A DNA stretch of 64,000 nt from Geofilum rubicundum JCM 15548 (GCF_000974365.1 NZ_BAZW01000012.1:1-64000); one strand, 5' to 3'. Counted from the first letter of the stretch, positions 50,690 to 59,521 are shown. The notes: generated by a model not told the origin, from the sequence alone. Program-made: numbers and translations.

Positions 50690-53251
50690 TTAGCTCCTTT
50701 TCTGTTCTTTTCTTCGGCGGATAAACCAAGCCACCATCAAAACAAGGATCAGAACAGAACCAAAATAGGCCAAGGCCTTTCCGTATCTGTAGGAGGCCGG
50801 TTCAAAGCGAAATTCAATGGTGTTGGTTCCGCCCGGTACAAAAATGCCCCTCAGTAAATAATTGACCCTCAAAACGGGCACTTCAGTATCGTTCACAAAG
50901 GCCTTCCATCCCTTGTTGTAGTATATCTCGCTAAAGACCGCCAGTTGTGCTGAGCCGGTCTCCGATTGATAAGTCAATTTCTCAGGATGATAGTCGGTCA
51001 GCTCAATGGTACCGGATTCCGCGCCAACCGTCTGGTTCTCCAAAATCCCGGCAAATTCGCTGTGCACAATTGCTGTCTCACTCAGATTAACCTCTGCCAG
51101 TGCCTCTATTTCATCCCGGGTGCTCGTAACGGTCAATACATCATTCACCAGCCAGGCATTGCCCATGGCGAAGGGGTTTCTGACGGGCTCTTCTTCCGGG
51201 TTGTGGATGACATAGCGGGTATTTAACATGTTAAGTACCGGCATCTTTTGCAAGGCAGTCTGAATGGCCTCGTTGGGCTGACTTTGTTGCATCATGCGGC
51301 GCAAAACTTGTAAATCGTTCTGAATGTACCAGTCGATAACATCCTGATACCTTTGGAGTTTCGCACCATGGTAACCGCCAATGGATTTGTGAAAGTAGCT
51401 GGTGTGTACCTCATTGAAGGGATTTCGATAGACCGAGAATACCCGGTAGTTGGGATCTTTGTCCTCCAGCACCATTTTATCCGCCGCTGTTGCTGTAAAG
51501 GGCTGATTCACCATTCGCTTGGACTCAAAGTGCTCATTGTTCAGGTAGCGCTTATCGACGCCCCACAGGTCTACCAAAATGAGAATGGCCAAACCGGGTA
51601 GCAAATATTTGACGCTGATGCTGTTGCGTGAGAAAAACCACAGAGAACCACTGGCCAGAGCGATAAAGATCAAAGACCGGAAGGCATCCGTTTTCAAGAG
51701 GTTGGTCCGCATGAACTGCATCTCCTGGACAAACAAATCGTAGATAAAAGCCTGATCCGGGTTGGCCGCCTTTTGGGCGTTGATGGCATTTAACTCCTGT
51801 TCGCTGATGAAATTAAGGAAGCTCCCCGGAATCAAATAAAAGATAAGCGCCACGCCACCGGTCAGTCCAAGCGCCAATAGAAATTTATTGGGGTTTTCCC
51901 GAATAATCTGTGGCGTTTCCGTTACTTTTTTGAGTCCCAACAAGGCCAGTACCGGCATAGTCAATGCGGCCAACACCAGTGTCATCTCAACCGTTCTGAA
52001 TTTATTGTAAAGGGGGAAATGATCAAACAGGAATAGGTTGAACCACTCGAGGTTATTTCCCCAGGCCAAAAGGATCGATAAAATGGTGCCTGCCAGTAAC
52101 CACCATTTTTCCCGGCCTTGGTAAAAGAAAAGGGCCAGGACAAACAGAAAACACACGATGGCACCCACATAAACCGGTCCGGAAGTAAAAGGCTTGCTGC
52201 CCCAGTATTTTGATTGCTGTAAAATTTCATTGGCCAGCTGGTTGACAAATTGGGGTTGTTGCTGGCCGTAATTGATGCCTTTCTGACTTAGAAAACCGGC
52301 AATGCGCTGTTGCAGGCCATCTCCCAGGTCCGGATCTTGTCCGATGGGCTCCGAGGCGCCACCATGAAAGTTAGGAATCAGCAGGGTTAGCGTCTCCGCT
52401 TTTCCGTACGACCAGGCAAAGGCGTAATCCGGATCCAGTCCGCTCACCTTTTTTTGCGTGGTTTCTTCGGCCAGGAGCGACTGTCCCCTCATGCTTTCCT
52501 GTCCGTATTCGTAGGTGGTCCACAGGTTAGAGATGTTGGGCATAATGGCCAAAACCGCCGCCACAGCCAAAAGGCCCGTGCGCTGCAGGAAGTCGGGAAA
52601 AGTCTTATCAACAATGGCCCGGTACAACCGGTCCAAAATTAGAATTAATACCAGTAAGGCCAGATAATAGGTGATTTGCACATGGTTATAGGCAATTTCA
52701 CTGCCCAGTGCTACCGCCGTAAAAAGGGCACCGCCCCATTTGTTTTTATTGTAGGTATAGAGAATGCCGCCAATCACCGGAGCCATAAGTGCTATGGCGT
52801 AGGCCTTGGTGATATGTCCCGCAATAATAATGATGAAGTTATAAGAGCCGAAGGCAAAGGCCAAACTGCCAATAATGCTGAGCCAGTGACTGAAGCCCAT
52901 GCTGCGCATCAGAATAAAAAAGCCCAGCAGATAAAGAAAGACGATGGCCACCGTGTGGTAGGGGAGTCCCAAACGAACGGCTCTGTTGACATAAGAAAAC
53001 AAGTTGGCAGAAGCATCCGCCTTTATCTGATAGGCCGGCATGCCGCCAAACATGGAGTTGGTCCATTGGGCCCTCTCGCCGGTTTCATCCTCAAGTTCGA
53101 CCAATTCCTGCGCCATGCCAATGGCATGCGTGTTGTCCATCTGAGGCAACTTTTTTCCTTCCAGCACGGGACTGAAATAGATCAATGTGATTACAATAAA
53201 GAATGCAATGGCTGCCAGATAGGGGAGCAGTGGTTTGATTTTATCCATCAT
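50690..53251 (-). CDS. YfhO-family polytopic membrane protein
   Basis: 853 residues with 12 or more membrane segments and a large extracytoplasmic C-terminal domain ending in a last helix (FGSVLILVLMVAWFIRRRKE). The early loop AQWTNSMFGGMPAYQIK and the segments YKWRAFVNDTE-like (here NKGWKAFVNDTEVPVLRVNY) and GIFVPGGTNTIEFRFEP are characteristic of YfhO proteins, which are GT-C-like and implicated in glycosylation of teichoic acids in Gram-positives. Here a lipid-linked sugar transfer role is only inferred. A TATTTTTG -7 box (minus strand, 53274-53281) lies 22 bases upstream. Intact. Confidence 0.87.
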   Translation of the reverse strand: MMDKIKPLLPYLAAIAFFIVITLIYFSPVLEGKKLPQMDNTHAIGMAQELVELEDETGERAQWTNSMFGGMPAYQIKADASANLFSYVNRAVRLGLPYHTVAIVFLYLLGFFILMRSMGFSHWLSIIGSLAFAFGSYNFIIIIAGHITKAYAIALMAPVIGGILYTYNKNKWGGALFTAVALGSEIAYNHVQITYYLALLVLILILDRLYRAIVDKTFPDFLQRTGLLAVAAVLAIMPNISNLWTTYEYGQESMRGQSLLAEETTQKKVSGLDPDYAFAWSYGKAETLTLLIPNFHGGASEPIGQDPDLGDGLQQRIAGFLSQKGINYGQQQPQFVNQLANEILQQSKYWGSKPFTSGPVYVGAIVCFLFVLALFFYQGREKWWLLAGTILSILLAWGNNLEWFNLFLFDHFPLYNKFRTVEMTLVLAALTMPVLALLGLKKVTETPQIIRENPNKFLLALGLTGGVALIFYLIPGSFLNFISEQELNAINAQKAANPDQAFIYDLFVQEMQFMRTNLLKTDAFRSLIFIALASGSLWFFSRNSISVKYLLPGLAILILVDLWGVDKRYLNNEHFESKRMVNQPFTATAADKMVLEDKDPNYRVFSVYRNPFNEVHTSYFHKSIGGYHGAKLQRYQDVIDWYIQNDLQVLRRMMQQSQPNEAIQTALQKMPVLNMLNTRYVIHNPEEEPVRNPFAMGNAWLVNDVLTVTSTRDEIEALAEVNLSETAIVHSEFAGILENQTVGAESGTIELTDYHPEKLTYQSETGSAQLAVFSEIYYNKGWKAFVNDTEVPVLRVNYLLRGIFVPGGTNTIEFRFEPASYRYGKALAYFGSVLILVLMVAWFIRRRKEQKRS

Positions 53252-53565
53252 CCTGATTTTTTTGGTGTAGCCCCAAAAATAGGAAATTATGCACGGAACT
53301 CTGTTAAAATCGGAGGAGTTTCTGTGTTATACCAGAAGAAAGATTGAGTTGGCAGATGGGGACAGACAGGTAGTTAAAATTTTTGCGTCTGGATTGAAAA
53401 AAGGGGTAACTTTTTCCCCTTATTGTTAGTATAATGCAGCGTAGCCGCATTATACTTTTCTGCAAAAGACCACAGGAAAGTATACCGCTGGCGTTACTAT
53501 ATTGTTTTTAATGTTCTAAAATTTAATATATTATAGTTGTTATTTTTAATTAAATGCTGATTGAT
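53252..53565. other. Intergenic region with two inverted repeats upstream of the chaperone-usher-like operon
   Basis: This 314-base gap holds the YfhO -7 box at one end. Near the middle are AAGGGG/CCCCTT (53401-53421, terminator-like) and a perfect 9-bp inverted repeat GTATAATGC/GCATTATAC (53429-53455) with a 9-base loop. A very AT-rich stretch follows (53491-53565) that should contain the operon promoter; TATAGTTG at 53532-53539 is one mismatch from the -7 consensus. No gene is seen. Confidence 0.6.
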
Positions 53566-54246
53566 ATGAGAAAACAATTACTAACATTTGCTGCCGCAAT
53601 GATACTTGGGTTATCAATGGCGCCAAACGCTTCTGCACAATTAAGTGATGAGGAGTACAATTATGTAACAATGGATTTGCGCGGGATTTTAAATTTGACA
53701 ATGACCACCAATCCGCAAGTTGATTTTGTATTCAAAACCATTCAGGAATACCAGCAGGGCATTACCCGTTTTAATGCCACGCAATTGGAAGTGGATGCGA
53801 CTTTGGCCTGGGACTTGTTCGTTTATGCCAGTACGGATAATTGGACACAGGTTGAAGCTTATTCAACCAATGGTAACCCTGTATTGCCTGCTGAAATTTT
53901 GGAGATGCAATCTTCAGTAACCAGTGCAGCACCTGTAAATATGAATGCCTTCACTTCATTGTTGGGTTTGACCAACTCTACTGTAGCCGCCGGTGTGCCC
54001 ACTGCTGCCACTCAGTTTCTGGCCGGGGAATTTGGTACCGCAGCCGGTCAGTCTTTTGACCCGGGAACCGCATCTGCTAATCCCGACACCCACCAGTTTC
54101 GTATCGATATGCGTTTGAGACCTGAAGTTCCCGCCACTTTTGCTACTACCGGTGTTGATTTAACATTGGATGGAAACAATATTGCTTTTGCTCAGGCGGG
54201 CTACTATTATATGGAAGTTGTTTATTCCTTAGTTGAAGATTTATAA
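53566..54246 (+). CDS. Secreted pilin-like subunit A (putative)
   Basis: About 226 residues starting MRKQLLTFAAAM, with a signal peptide ending NASAQ. The mature protein has no Cys and is predicted all-beta. It is clearly paralogous to the next gene: both share NPQVDFVFKTIQEYQQGITR-type and NATQLEVDATLAWDLFVY-type segments, a late FRIDMRLRP strand and the end AGYYYMEVVYSLVEDL. That C-terminal pattern (AG-x-Y then alternating hydrophobics) resembles the last strand of chaperone-usher pilins. A strong terminator immediately follows, as is common after major subunit genes. The proposed role, major subunit of a surface fibre, is inference from context; no database family is recalled. Confidence 0.6.
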   Translation: MRKQLLTFAAAMILGLSMAPNASAQLSDEEYNYVTMDLRGILNLTMTTNPQVDFVFKTIQEYQQGITRFNATQLEVDATLAWDLFVYASTDNWTQVEAYSTNGNPVLPAEILEMQSSVTSAAPVNMNAFTSLLGLTNSTVAAGVPTAATQFLAGEFGTAAGQSFDPGTASANPDTHQFRIDMRLRPEVPATFATTGVDLTLDGNNIAFAQAGYYYMEVVYSLVEDL

Positions 54247-54268
54247 CATTTTGGTCTTTAGTACTTGA

Positions 54269-54307
54269 AAGGAAACGGGGGAGGTAAGCCCTGTTTCCTT
54301 TTTTTTG
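54269..54307 (+). terminator. Terminator/attenuator between the two subunit genes
   Basis: AAAGGAAACGGGG and CCCTGTTTCCTTT form a 13-bp stem with one G-T pair and an 8-base loop, followed by eight Ts. It lies 22 bases after the stop of subunit A and ahead of three same-strand genes, suggesting partial read-through and higher expression of the first gene. Confidence 0.85.
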
Positions 54308-54332
54308 CTTATTTTGGTAGGAAATATAATGT

Positions 54333-54899
54333 ATGTTTCGCACGCTATCCTTTTACCTTATTTTGATAATGGTCACACCCTGTTTAAGTACGACGGCTGA
54401 GGGGCAATCGGTCAGTTTTGAACTAAAAACATCCCCCAATGTGGCCTTTGAATTTACAACGGTTAATCAATACCTCGCGGGAGTTACACGCGTGAATGCC
54501 ATTCAGCTTAATATTGAAACTACGGATCAATGGGACTTGTACGTTGGAACAACCTCTGATTTGCCAGGGTTTTGGGATGAGGTTAGTCTTTATTCTTTAA
54601 ATGGGGACAGACCTCCTGTTTCTATACTTCAATTGAGGGCCAGAAATGGTTCCAACACTTCTCAGGTGTCCAATTTTGTTCCACTGCGCGATCTGTCTGA
54701 TCCGGTTTACTTAATTGGATCTGCTGCTACCGATGCTTTAGTGGCTTGTCCCAACACCGGAGCCAATGCGCCAGGAAGTTTTGTTTTAAATCCTAATTGC
54801 TACCGCTTTGATGTTGATTTAAGGATTGTTCCGGGACTTGAATACCGGGCCGGTCTTTATGAGTTGAGAATTGACTATGTTATTGTTCAGGATTTATAA
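54333..54899 (+). CDS. Secreted pilin-like subunit B (putative)
   Basis: 188 residues with a signal peptide (FYLILIMVTPCLSTTAEGQ). Paralogue of the preceding gene: SPNVAFEFTTVNQYLAGVTR, NAIQLNIETTDQWDLYVG, a late YRFDVDLRIVPGL strand and the end AGLYELRIDYVIVQDL. Unlike subunit A the mature part has two Cys (LVACPNTG and NPNCYRF), a possible disulfide. It lies downstream of the terminator and 7 bases before the barrel gene, which fits a low-copy or tip/adaptor subunit. Assignment rests on similarity to subunit A and gene context. Confidence 0.58.
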   Translation: MFRTLSFYLILIMVTPCLSTTAEGQSVSFELKTSPNVAFEFTTVNQYLAGVTRVNAIQLNIETTDQWDLYVGTTSDLPGFWDEVSLYSLNGDRPPVSILQLRARNGSNTSQVSNFVPLRDLSDPVYLIGSAATDALVACPNTGANAPGSFVLNPNCYRFDVDLRIVPGLEYRAGLYELRIDYVIVQDL

Positions 54900-54906
54900 G
54901 TTGTGC

Positions 54907-57834
54907 ATGGGGCGAATCTGCTATATTGTTTTAATAAGTTGTTTGTTACTGGTGGGGCACATTGATCTGCATGCCCAGGCAGGTGGTTTGGAAGTCCGTT
55001 TCAGGTCTGCCGCAACCGACTTAAAGGATGAAGGCCTGGCTTCCAATGTTCTTGTGATTAGGAACAATTCCGGACAATCTCAGGATGTTCAGGTGCAACT
55101 GATTGCGCCGAATGGATGGCAATTATGGGGACAGAATACCCGAACGGTTCATGTGGCAGCCAGTGATTCTGCCTTTGTTCCTGTACGTATCAGTAGTGGA
55201 ACGCCACTAAATGGGGAATTAAATTATGCCCTGAATGCAGTCGTTTCCTTAAGGGGCATGGTTATTGCCAACGCTGAATGGAGTGTGCGATTATTGCGCA
55301 CAAGTGCCTGGTTGGTCTCCACTTCGGGCAATCGGCTCTACTTCGCACATAATTCAGATACAGCCAGTGTTTCTTTACGCCTTTCTAATGACGGAAACAC
55401 CAATGAACGATTGATGATGCGTGCAGAGGCACCCGAGGGTTTGGTTTTTGACAGTGACAATGGTTTTATCCGGCAGCTGGAGATGGCCGTTCAGTTGCCT
55501 CCTGGGCAGGATACTGTTCTTTGGTTGCCTGTGAAGTTGATTGCTAAGATGTCCCGACCAGATGGGCAGCCACGTGGCTATGAGGACCAAACTTACCGCA
55601 TAAAGCTTTCTGTTCAATCACAGGGAGGGGTTCGACAAGCCGGGCGTACATGGACAGGTGCAGTTGAGTGCTTTAGGTTGGACAGTGATGCAAAAATGGA
55701 ACCCTCCCGCTTTAATGCCTTACCACTTACAGTGGCTTTTAATACCTATAACATTGTTTCTGATTACACTTACGCCACACTTAGCCTCTCCGGGACAAAG
55801 GAGTTTGAGCGCAACAACGGACTTTTAAACTACTATTATCAGACGGATTTTTTGCAAAATCAAATGAACCTGGAATCTTTTCTGGGGAATTATCACTACA
55901 TGGGCTATTTTAGTCAGAAAATGACCCTTGAAGCAGGTAACCTTTCCATGAATAAGGCAGGATACGGTATCAGCGGAAAGGGGTTGCGGGGAAGTTATAT
56001 TTACGGTAACCACCGGATTGGAGGCATCTATTTGCGGCAACCTGACCTGATGAATGAATCCACTGGGAGTGGCATGGGCAGTTTCTATTCGTACAACACA
56101 CAAAAGTTGAGAGTGGATGGTTATGGGCAGTTCACCGAGAGTAAAATCCGGCACACCGAGTCGGTTCTGGCAACCGCAGATGTCTCCTGGCAGTTTATCC
56201 CCCGACACCGATTGCGTTTGGGAGGTGGCTATAGTGCTGAAACACACGCTTGGGTGCCGGATTCCTCCTTTGTTGTCAATGGTTATTTAGCACGTTTTGG
56301 TTATAATACAAGCATCCAGAAATTTAATTTTTCTGCCAATGGGTATTACGGTTCTCCCGGGTATGTCGCACAAAACGGTGTATTATCAGCTGCCACCAGC
56401 TTAAGCTATTCCATGGATGATAACAATCGCTTAAGCCTGTCAGCTTCGCTTTTTGAATATGACCCACAGCGTTACAGTCGGGGACAATTACTCACCGATT
56501 CTGTTTTTAATGAGCGCACCAGGGTGCTTCTCAAGTATCATCAACGACACGGATCGGATAATTATGGTTTGGGAGCGGTTTGGTATCTTATGCGCAGCTC
56601 CTATCTTTTCAGCGATAATTATGGGGTGGATTTGGATTATCGTACCCGGACGGGGCAGGTAAGTGTTTTTGCCAATGCTTTTTTGGGGGCTATGGCTTTT
56701 CCGGAAATAGAGGATTTAGCAACCATTTTTGTTGCCAATGCCCGGGCATCTTTGCGTTACAAAGATGTCAATGCCTCTGTGCGCTACTACTATGGTCCAT
56801 ATACAACGATGGATCAGATGGAATACATTCAAACCGGTTTTAATCCTCAAAAAGTCTATCTCAATTTGCTGCATGATTGGTGGTTGTTCAGCGATTATAT
56901 CAATTTACATACGGGGCTGAATTATTACTACGCTACTTATCAGAACCGACATCAGTTTAATTTTCTGCCTGAACTGTTTTACAGATCAAGAAATGGCTTT
57001 GTTTTTTCCGTTTATGCACGACACATGATTTTTGGTCATGGGGATTACGACAGAGACATCGTTCGAGGCGGGGTGCCGACAACCATTACCCAATCGGCTA
57101 CTTCTTATGGCTATACCGAGTATGGGGCGGGACTTAAGTTTAATCTGAATGTTCCGGCATCCATGCCGCGCAATTATGATGCCCGCTTTGTCGTTTTTCA
57201 GGATGCCAATGGCAACGGAATTTTAGATGGTGCCGAACATGGCATTCCCGATGTATTAGTCAAGGCCAGCCCGGATAGCCCGATGCGAGATATGGATGGC
57301 AATGATTTTTATTATGAGACAGAAGCGTACAGTCTTATTTCCGATGATGAGGGAGTCGTTTCTTTCAGGAACTTACCCAAAGGCAACTACATCATTGAAA
57401 CCATACCCTTGACCGCACAGGGGGCCATGGCCGACATTAAACGCTTTTATAAAGAAGTTTCGGGTAACCGGACGCTTTTTCTGCCGTATAGTGATGGTGC
57501 CAGGTTGAGTGGGAGTATATTGTTGCAACGCGACCGGTACGGTACACAGCGCGATGTTCTGATAGATAATATTCGGGTAACCGCTACCAATAATGCGGAC
57601 AATAGCTCTTTTAGTTCGCTTACCGACAGGGATGGTAGATTTGTGTTGTATTTACCGGGAGGAGAATATACTATTTCGGTCAATGAAGGGGCCATTGATC
57701 AGCGATTTATGTTTGTCGACAATGATGTTGTTTTAAGCATATCAGCCGCTGCCGGAAACTATACCGTTAATTTCCAACTGGTAGAGCGCCAGCGCAACAT
57801 TCGTATGGCGCCGTCTAATATTGATGAAGAGTAG
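54907..57834 (+). CDS. Outer-membrane beta-barrel usher-like protein (putative)
   Basis: About 975 residues starting MGRICYIVLISCLLL (54907), with a signal peptide ending LHAQ. Residues 25-250 look like two Ig-like domains (NVLVIRNNSGQSQDVQVQLI; SLRLSNDGNTNERLMMRAEA). A long central part (about 260-765) has alternating aromatic/polar strands ending in YGYTEYGAGLKFNLN, as in a transmembrane barrel. Two C-terminal beta-domains follow: one begins VVFQDANGNGILDGAEHGIP (SdrD/usher-like Ca-type loop), the other is carboxypeptidase-regulatory-like (LTDRDGRFVLYLPGGEYTIS). The gene lies between subunit and chaperone genes, and the architecture (N-domain, barrel, two C-domains) parallels ushers, but classical usher motifs are not evident. 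Confidence 0.6.
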   Translation: MGRICYIVLISCLLLVGHIDLHAQAGGLEVRFRSAATDLKDEGLASNVLVIRNNSGQSQDVQVQLIAPNGWQLWGQNTRTVHVAASDSAFVPVRISSGTPLNGELNYALNAVVSLRGMVIANAEWSVRLLRTSAWLVSTSGNRLYFAHNSDTASVSLRLSNDGNTNERLMMRAEAPEGLVFDSDNGFIRQLEMAVQLPPGQDTVLWLPVKLIAKMSRPDGQPRGYEDQTYRIKLSVQSQGGVRQAGRTWTGAVECFRLDSDAKMEPSRFNALPLTVAFNTYNIVSDYTYATLSLSGTKEFERNNGLLNYYYQTDFLQNQMNLESFLGNYHYMGYFSQKMTLEAGNLSMNKAGYGISGKGLRGSYIYGNHRIGGIYLRQPDLMNESTGSGMGSFYSYNTQKLRVDGYGQFTESKIRHTESVLATADVSWQFIPRHRLRLGGGYSAETHAWVPDSSFVVNGYLARFGYNTSIQKFNFSANGYYGSPGYVAQNGVLSAATSLSYSMDDNNRLSLSASLFEYDPQRYSRGQLLTDSVFNERTRVLLKYHQRHGSDNYGLGAVWYLMRSSYLFSDNYGVDLDYRTRTGQVSVFANAFLGAMAFPEIEDLATIFVANARASLRYKDVNASVRYYYGPYTTMDQMEYIQTGFNPQKVYLNLLHDWWLFSDYINLHTGLNYYYATYQNRHQFNFLPELFYRSRNGFVFSVYARHMIFGHGDYDRDIVRGGVPTTITQSATSYGYTEYGAGLKFNLNVPASMPRNYDARFVVFQDANGNGILDGAEHGIPDVLVKASPDSPMRDMDGNDFYYETEAYSLISDDEGVVSFRNLPKGNYIIETIPLTAQGAMADIKRFYKEVSGNRTLFLPYSDGARLSGSILLQRDRYGTQRDVLIDNIRVTATNNADNSSFSSLTDRDGRFVLYLPGGEYTISVNEGAIDQRFMFVDNDVVLSISAAAGNYTVNFQLVERQRNIRMAPSNIDEE

Positions 57835-57887
57835 TTTAATACAATAGGTCGTTAGGTGTTGTTAATTTGTTTTAGAAAAATTGAATT

Positions 57888-58703
57888 ATGATGAAGAAGA
57901 TGGTTGTTTCGTGTTTATTGACTTTGTTTTCTTTAGGTGTGATGGCGCAAAGTGCCTCTATTTCTCCTTCCCGGTTTTATTTTAAACAGGCACCGGGTGA
58001 ATCGGGCATTCAATTGCTCAGAGTGACAAATAATGGAGAAAAGCCTGAAACCTTTCAGATATCATTCGCCAATTTTGATTCTGAAGGAAATCAGGGGAAA
58101 ACATCTTTGGTAGACGACGATTTTTCCAGTGGTTGTGCCCATTGGTTGTCGGCCACACCTGCCTTTTTTGAAGTGGCTCCCGGCGAGACAAAAGATGTAG
58201 AGATACGCATTCAGGTTCCATCCACACCTGAAGCCTTATCGGTCAGATGGGCTACCGGACAAGTTCGTTTAGCATCAGAACGATCGGCGCTGAATGAGCG
58301 AGGGGCTGATGTGACGGGTATGCAGATAATACAGACTTTTCAGTTTTTGTTTCATGTATTTCAGACCCCCCCGGCATTGCAGGATATGAAGGAAGCATCG
58401 GTTCTTAGTTTTCAAAACGTGACTGAAGGTCAGGATGCGCAGGTTACCTTGTTGATGGAGGTGGAAAATTCCGGAACAGCCATTGTCGATTGCGTTCCTT
58501 ATCTGGATGTGCTGAATACCGTTTCGGGGGAGACAGAGCGTATCATGAATAAGCCTTTTTCAATACTTCCAGGGGGTAAACGGATGGTCAGGTTCCTTCT
58601 ACCCGAAGCTATGGCCCCCGGTCCCTACAATATTCTGGGTGTTATTGATTATGGAAGTCGAACCGATTTAGCAGGTGCGGAACTGAATATTGTTGTCGAT
58701 TAG
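57888..58703 (+). CDS. PapD-like periplasmic chaperone (putative)
   Basis: 271 residues with a signal peptide ending LGVMAQ. The N-terminal Ig-like domain begins ASISPSRFYFKQAPGESGIQ and continues LLRVTNNGEKPETFQISFAN, matching the start of PapD-like chaperones, in which an N-terminal basic residue anchors the subunit carboxylate; the Arg in SPSRF is a candidate. The segment FFEVAPGETKDVEIRIQVPS corresponds to the family's PGE/xxR strand. A second beta domain follows (SVLSFQNVTEGQDAQVTLLM to LAGAELNIVVD). It is last in the four-gene set, 53 bases after the barrel gene. The fold assignment is good; the chaperone role is inferred. Confidence 0.68.
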   Translation: MMKKMVVSCLLTLFSLGVMAQSASISPSRFYFKQAPGESGIQLLRVTNNGEKPETFQISFANFDSEGNQGKTSLVDDDFSSGCAHWLSATPAFFEVAPGETKDVEIRIQVPSTPEALSVRWATGQVRLASERSALNERGADVTGMQIIQTFQFLFHVFQTPPALQDMKEASVLSFQNVTEGQDAQVTLLMEVENSGTAIVDCVPYLDVLNTVSGETERIMNKPFSILPGGKRMVRFLLPEAMAPGPYNILGVIDYGSRTDLAGAELNIVVD

Positions 58704-58791
58704 ATTTTGTTTATTGTTTGAACTCCGGCCATGAACATTTTCTCAACTCGGATGTTTATCTCTCATTATTAAACATCTAAAATTGTGAATT

Positions 58792-59370
58792 ATGAAAACA
58801 ACAACATTATTTATAGCGCTTTTAGTGGCAGGTTTTACAGCTTCAGCTCAGCAACTGTCATTGGATGTAGCTAAAAGTAGCATTGAGTGGACCGGCAAAA
58901 AAATTGGTGGTCAGCACAATGGAGACATCAAATTTATATCGGGCCACCTCAATAGTGAAGGACGGGCCTATACCTCGGGCGAGTTCATTGTGGACATGAC
59001 CAGTATTGTTGTAGAGGATATAGAGGATCCCGAAACCAATGCCAAATTGGAGGGACACCTGAAATCAGATGACTTTTTTGGTGTGGCCACTTACCCAACC
59101 GCCAAGCTGGTGATTGACAAAGGTGTTTTGGTAAAGGACAATACCTACGAGTTTACTGGAAAACTGACCATTAAGAAGAATACCGAGCCGGTAACCATTA
59201 AAGCCACCATGGACACCAAAGACGGTCACCGGGTCTTTACCGGACAATTGGTGGTGGACCGTTCCAAGTATGATGTGCGTTACGGTTCCAAAAGTTTTTT
59301 TGATAATCTTGGCGACAACATGATTTACGATGATTTCACCCTCGATTTTAAAGTGATATTAAACGAGTAA
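58792..59370 (+). CDS. YceI family protein
   Basis: 192-residue secreted lipocalin-like protein with a signal peptide ending TASAQ. The family pattern is complete: LDVAKSSIEWTGKKIGGQHN at the start, GEFIVDMTSI, then LEGHLKSDDFFGVATYPTAK and GKLTIKKNTEPVTI. YceI proteins bind isoprenoid or similar lipids in the periplasm; the ligand here is unknown. A terminator follows. It may be an independent unit, 88 bases downstream of the chaperone gene. Confidence 0.93.
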   Translation: MKTTTLFIALLVAGFTASAQQLSLDVAKSSIEWTGKKIGGQHNGDIKFISGHLNSEGRAYTSGEFIVDMTSIVVEDIEDPETNAKLEGHLKSDDFFGVATYPTAKLVIDKGVLVKDNTYEFTGKLTIKKNTEPVTIKATMDTKDGHRVFTGQLVVDRSKYDVRYGSKSFFDNLGDNMIYDDFTLDFKVILNE

Positions 59371-59398
59371 TCAGGTGAAGGTTTTCAAAATATAGAAG

Positions 59399-59430
59399 CA
59401 GGGCGGTTCGTTACGAACCGCCCTGTTTTT
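59399..59430 (+). terminator. Rho-independent terminator after the YceI gene
   Basis: CAGGGCGGTTCG and CGAACCGCCCTG form a perfect 12-bp stem with a TTA loop followed by five Ts. Confidence 0.92.
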
Positions 59431-59471
59431 AAATCCGGCCGACGCAACCATCAGGTTTCGGTCCTTTTGTA

Positions 59472-59479
59472 TATATTTG
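59472..59479 (+). promoter_or_regulatory. -7 box upstream of the GT2 gene
   Basis: TATATTTG matches the -7 consensus and lies 42 bases before the ATG at 59522. It supports that start over an in-frame codon at 59477. Confidence 0.5.
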
Positions 59480-59521
59480 GCAGACCTAACGGTCACCTTT
59501 ATTACCAGAAAAGGAGCATCT

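Noticed and set aside
54907-57834. Simple SdrD-type surface adhesin
   Set aside because: The SdrD-like loop is only in the C-terminal fifth. The long aromatic-alternating central part and position between subunit and chaperone genes fit an outer-membrane barrel better, although adhesin function is not excluded.
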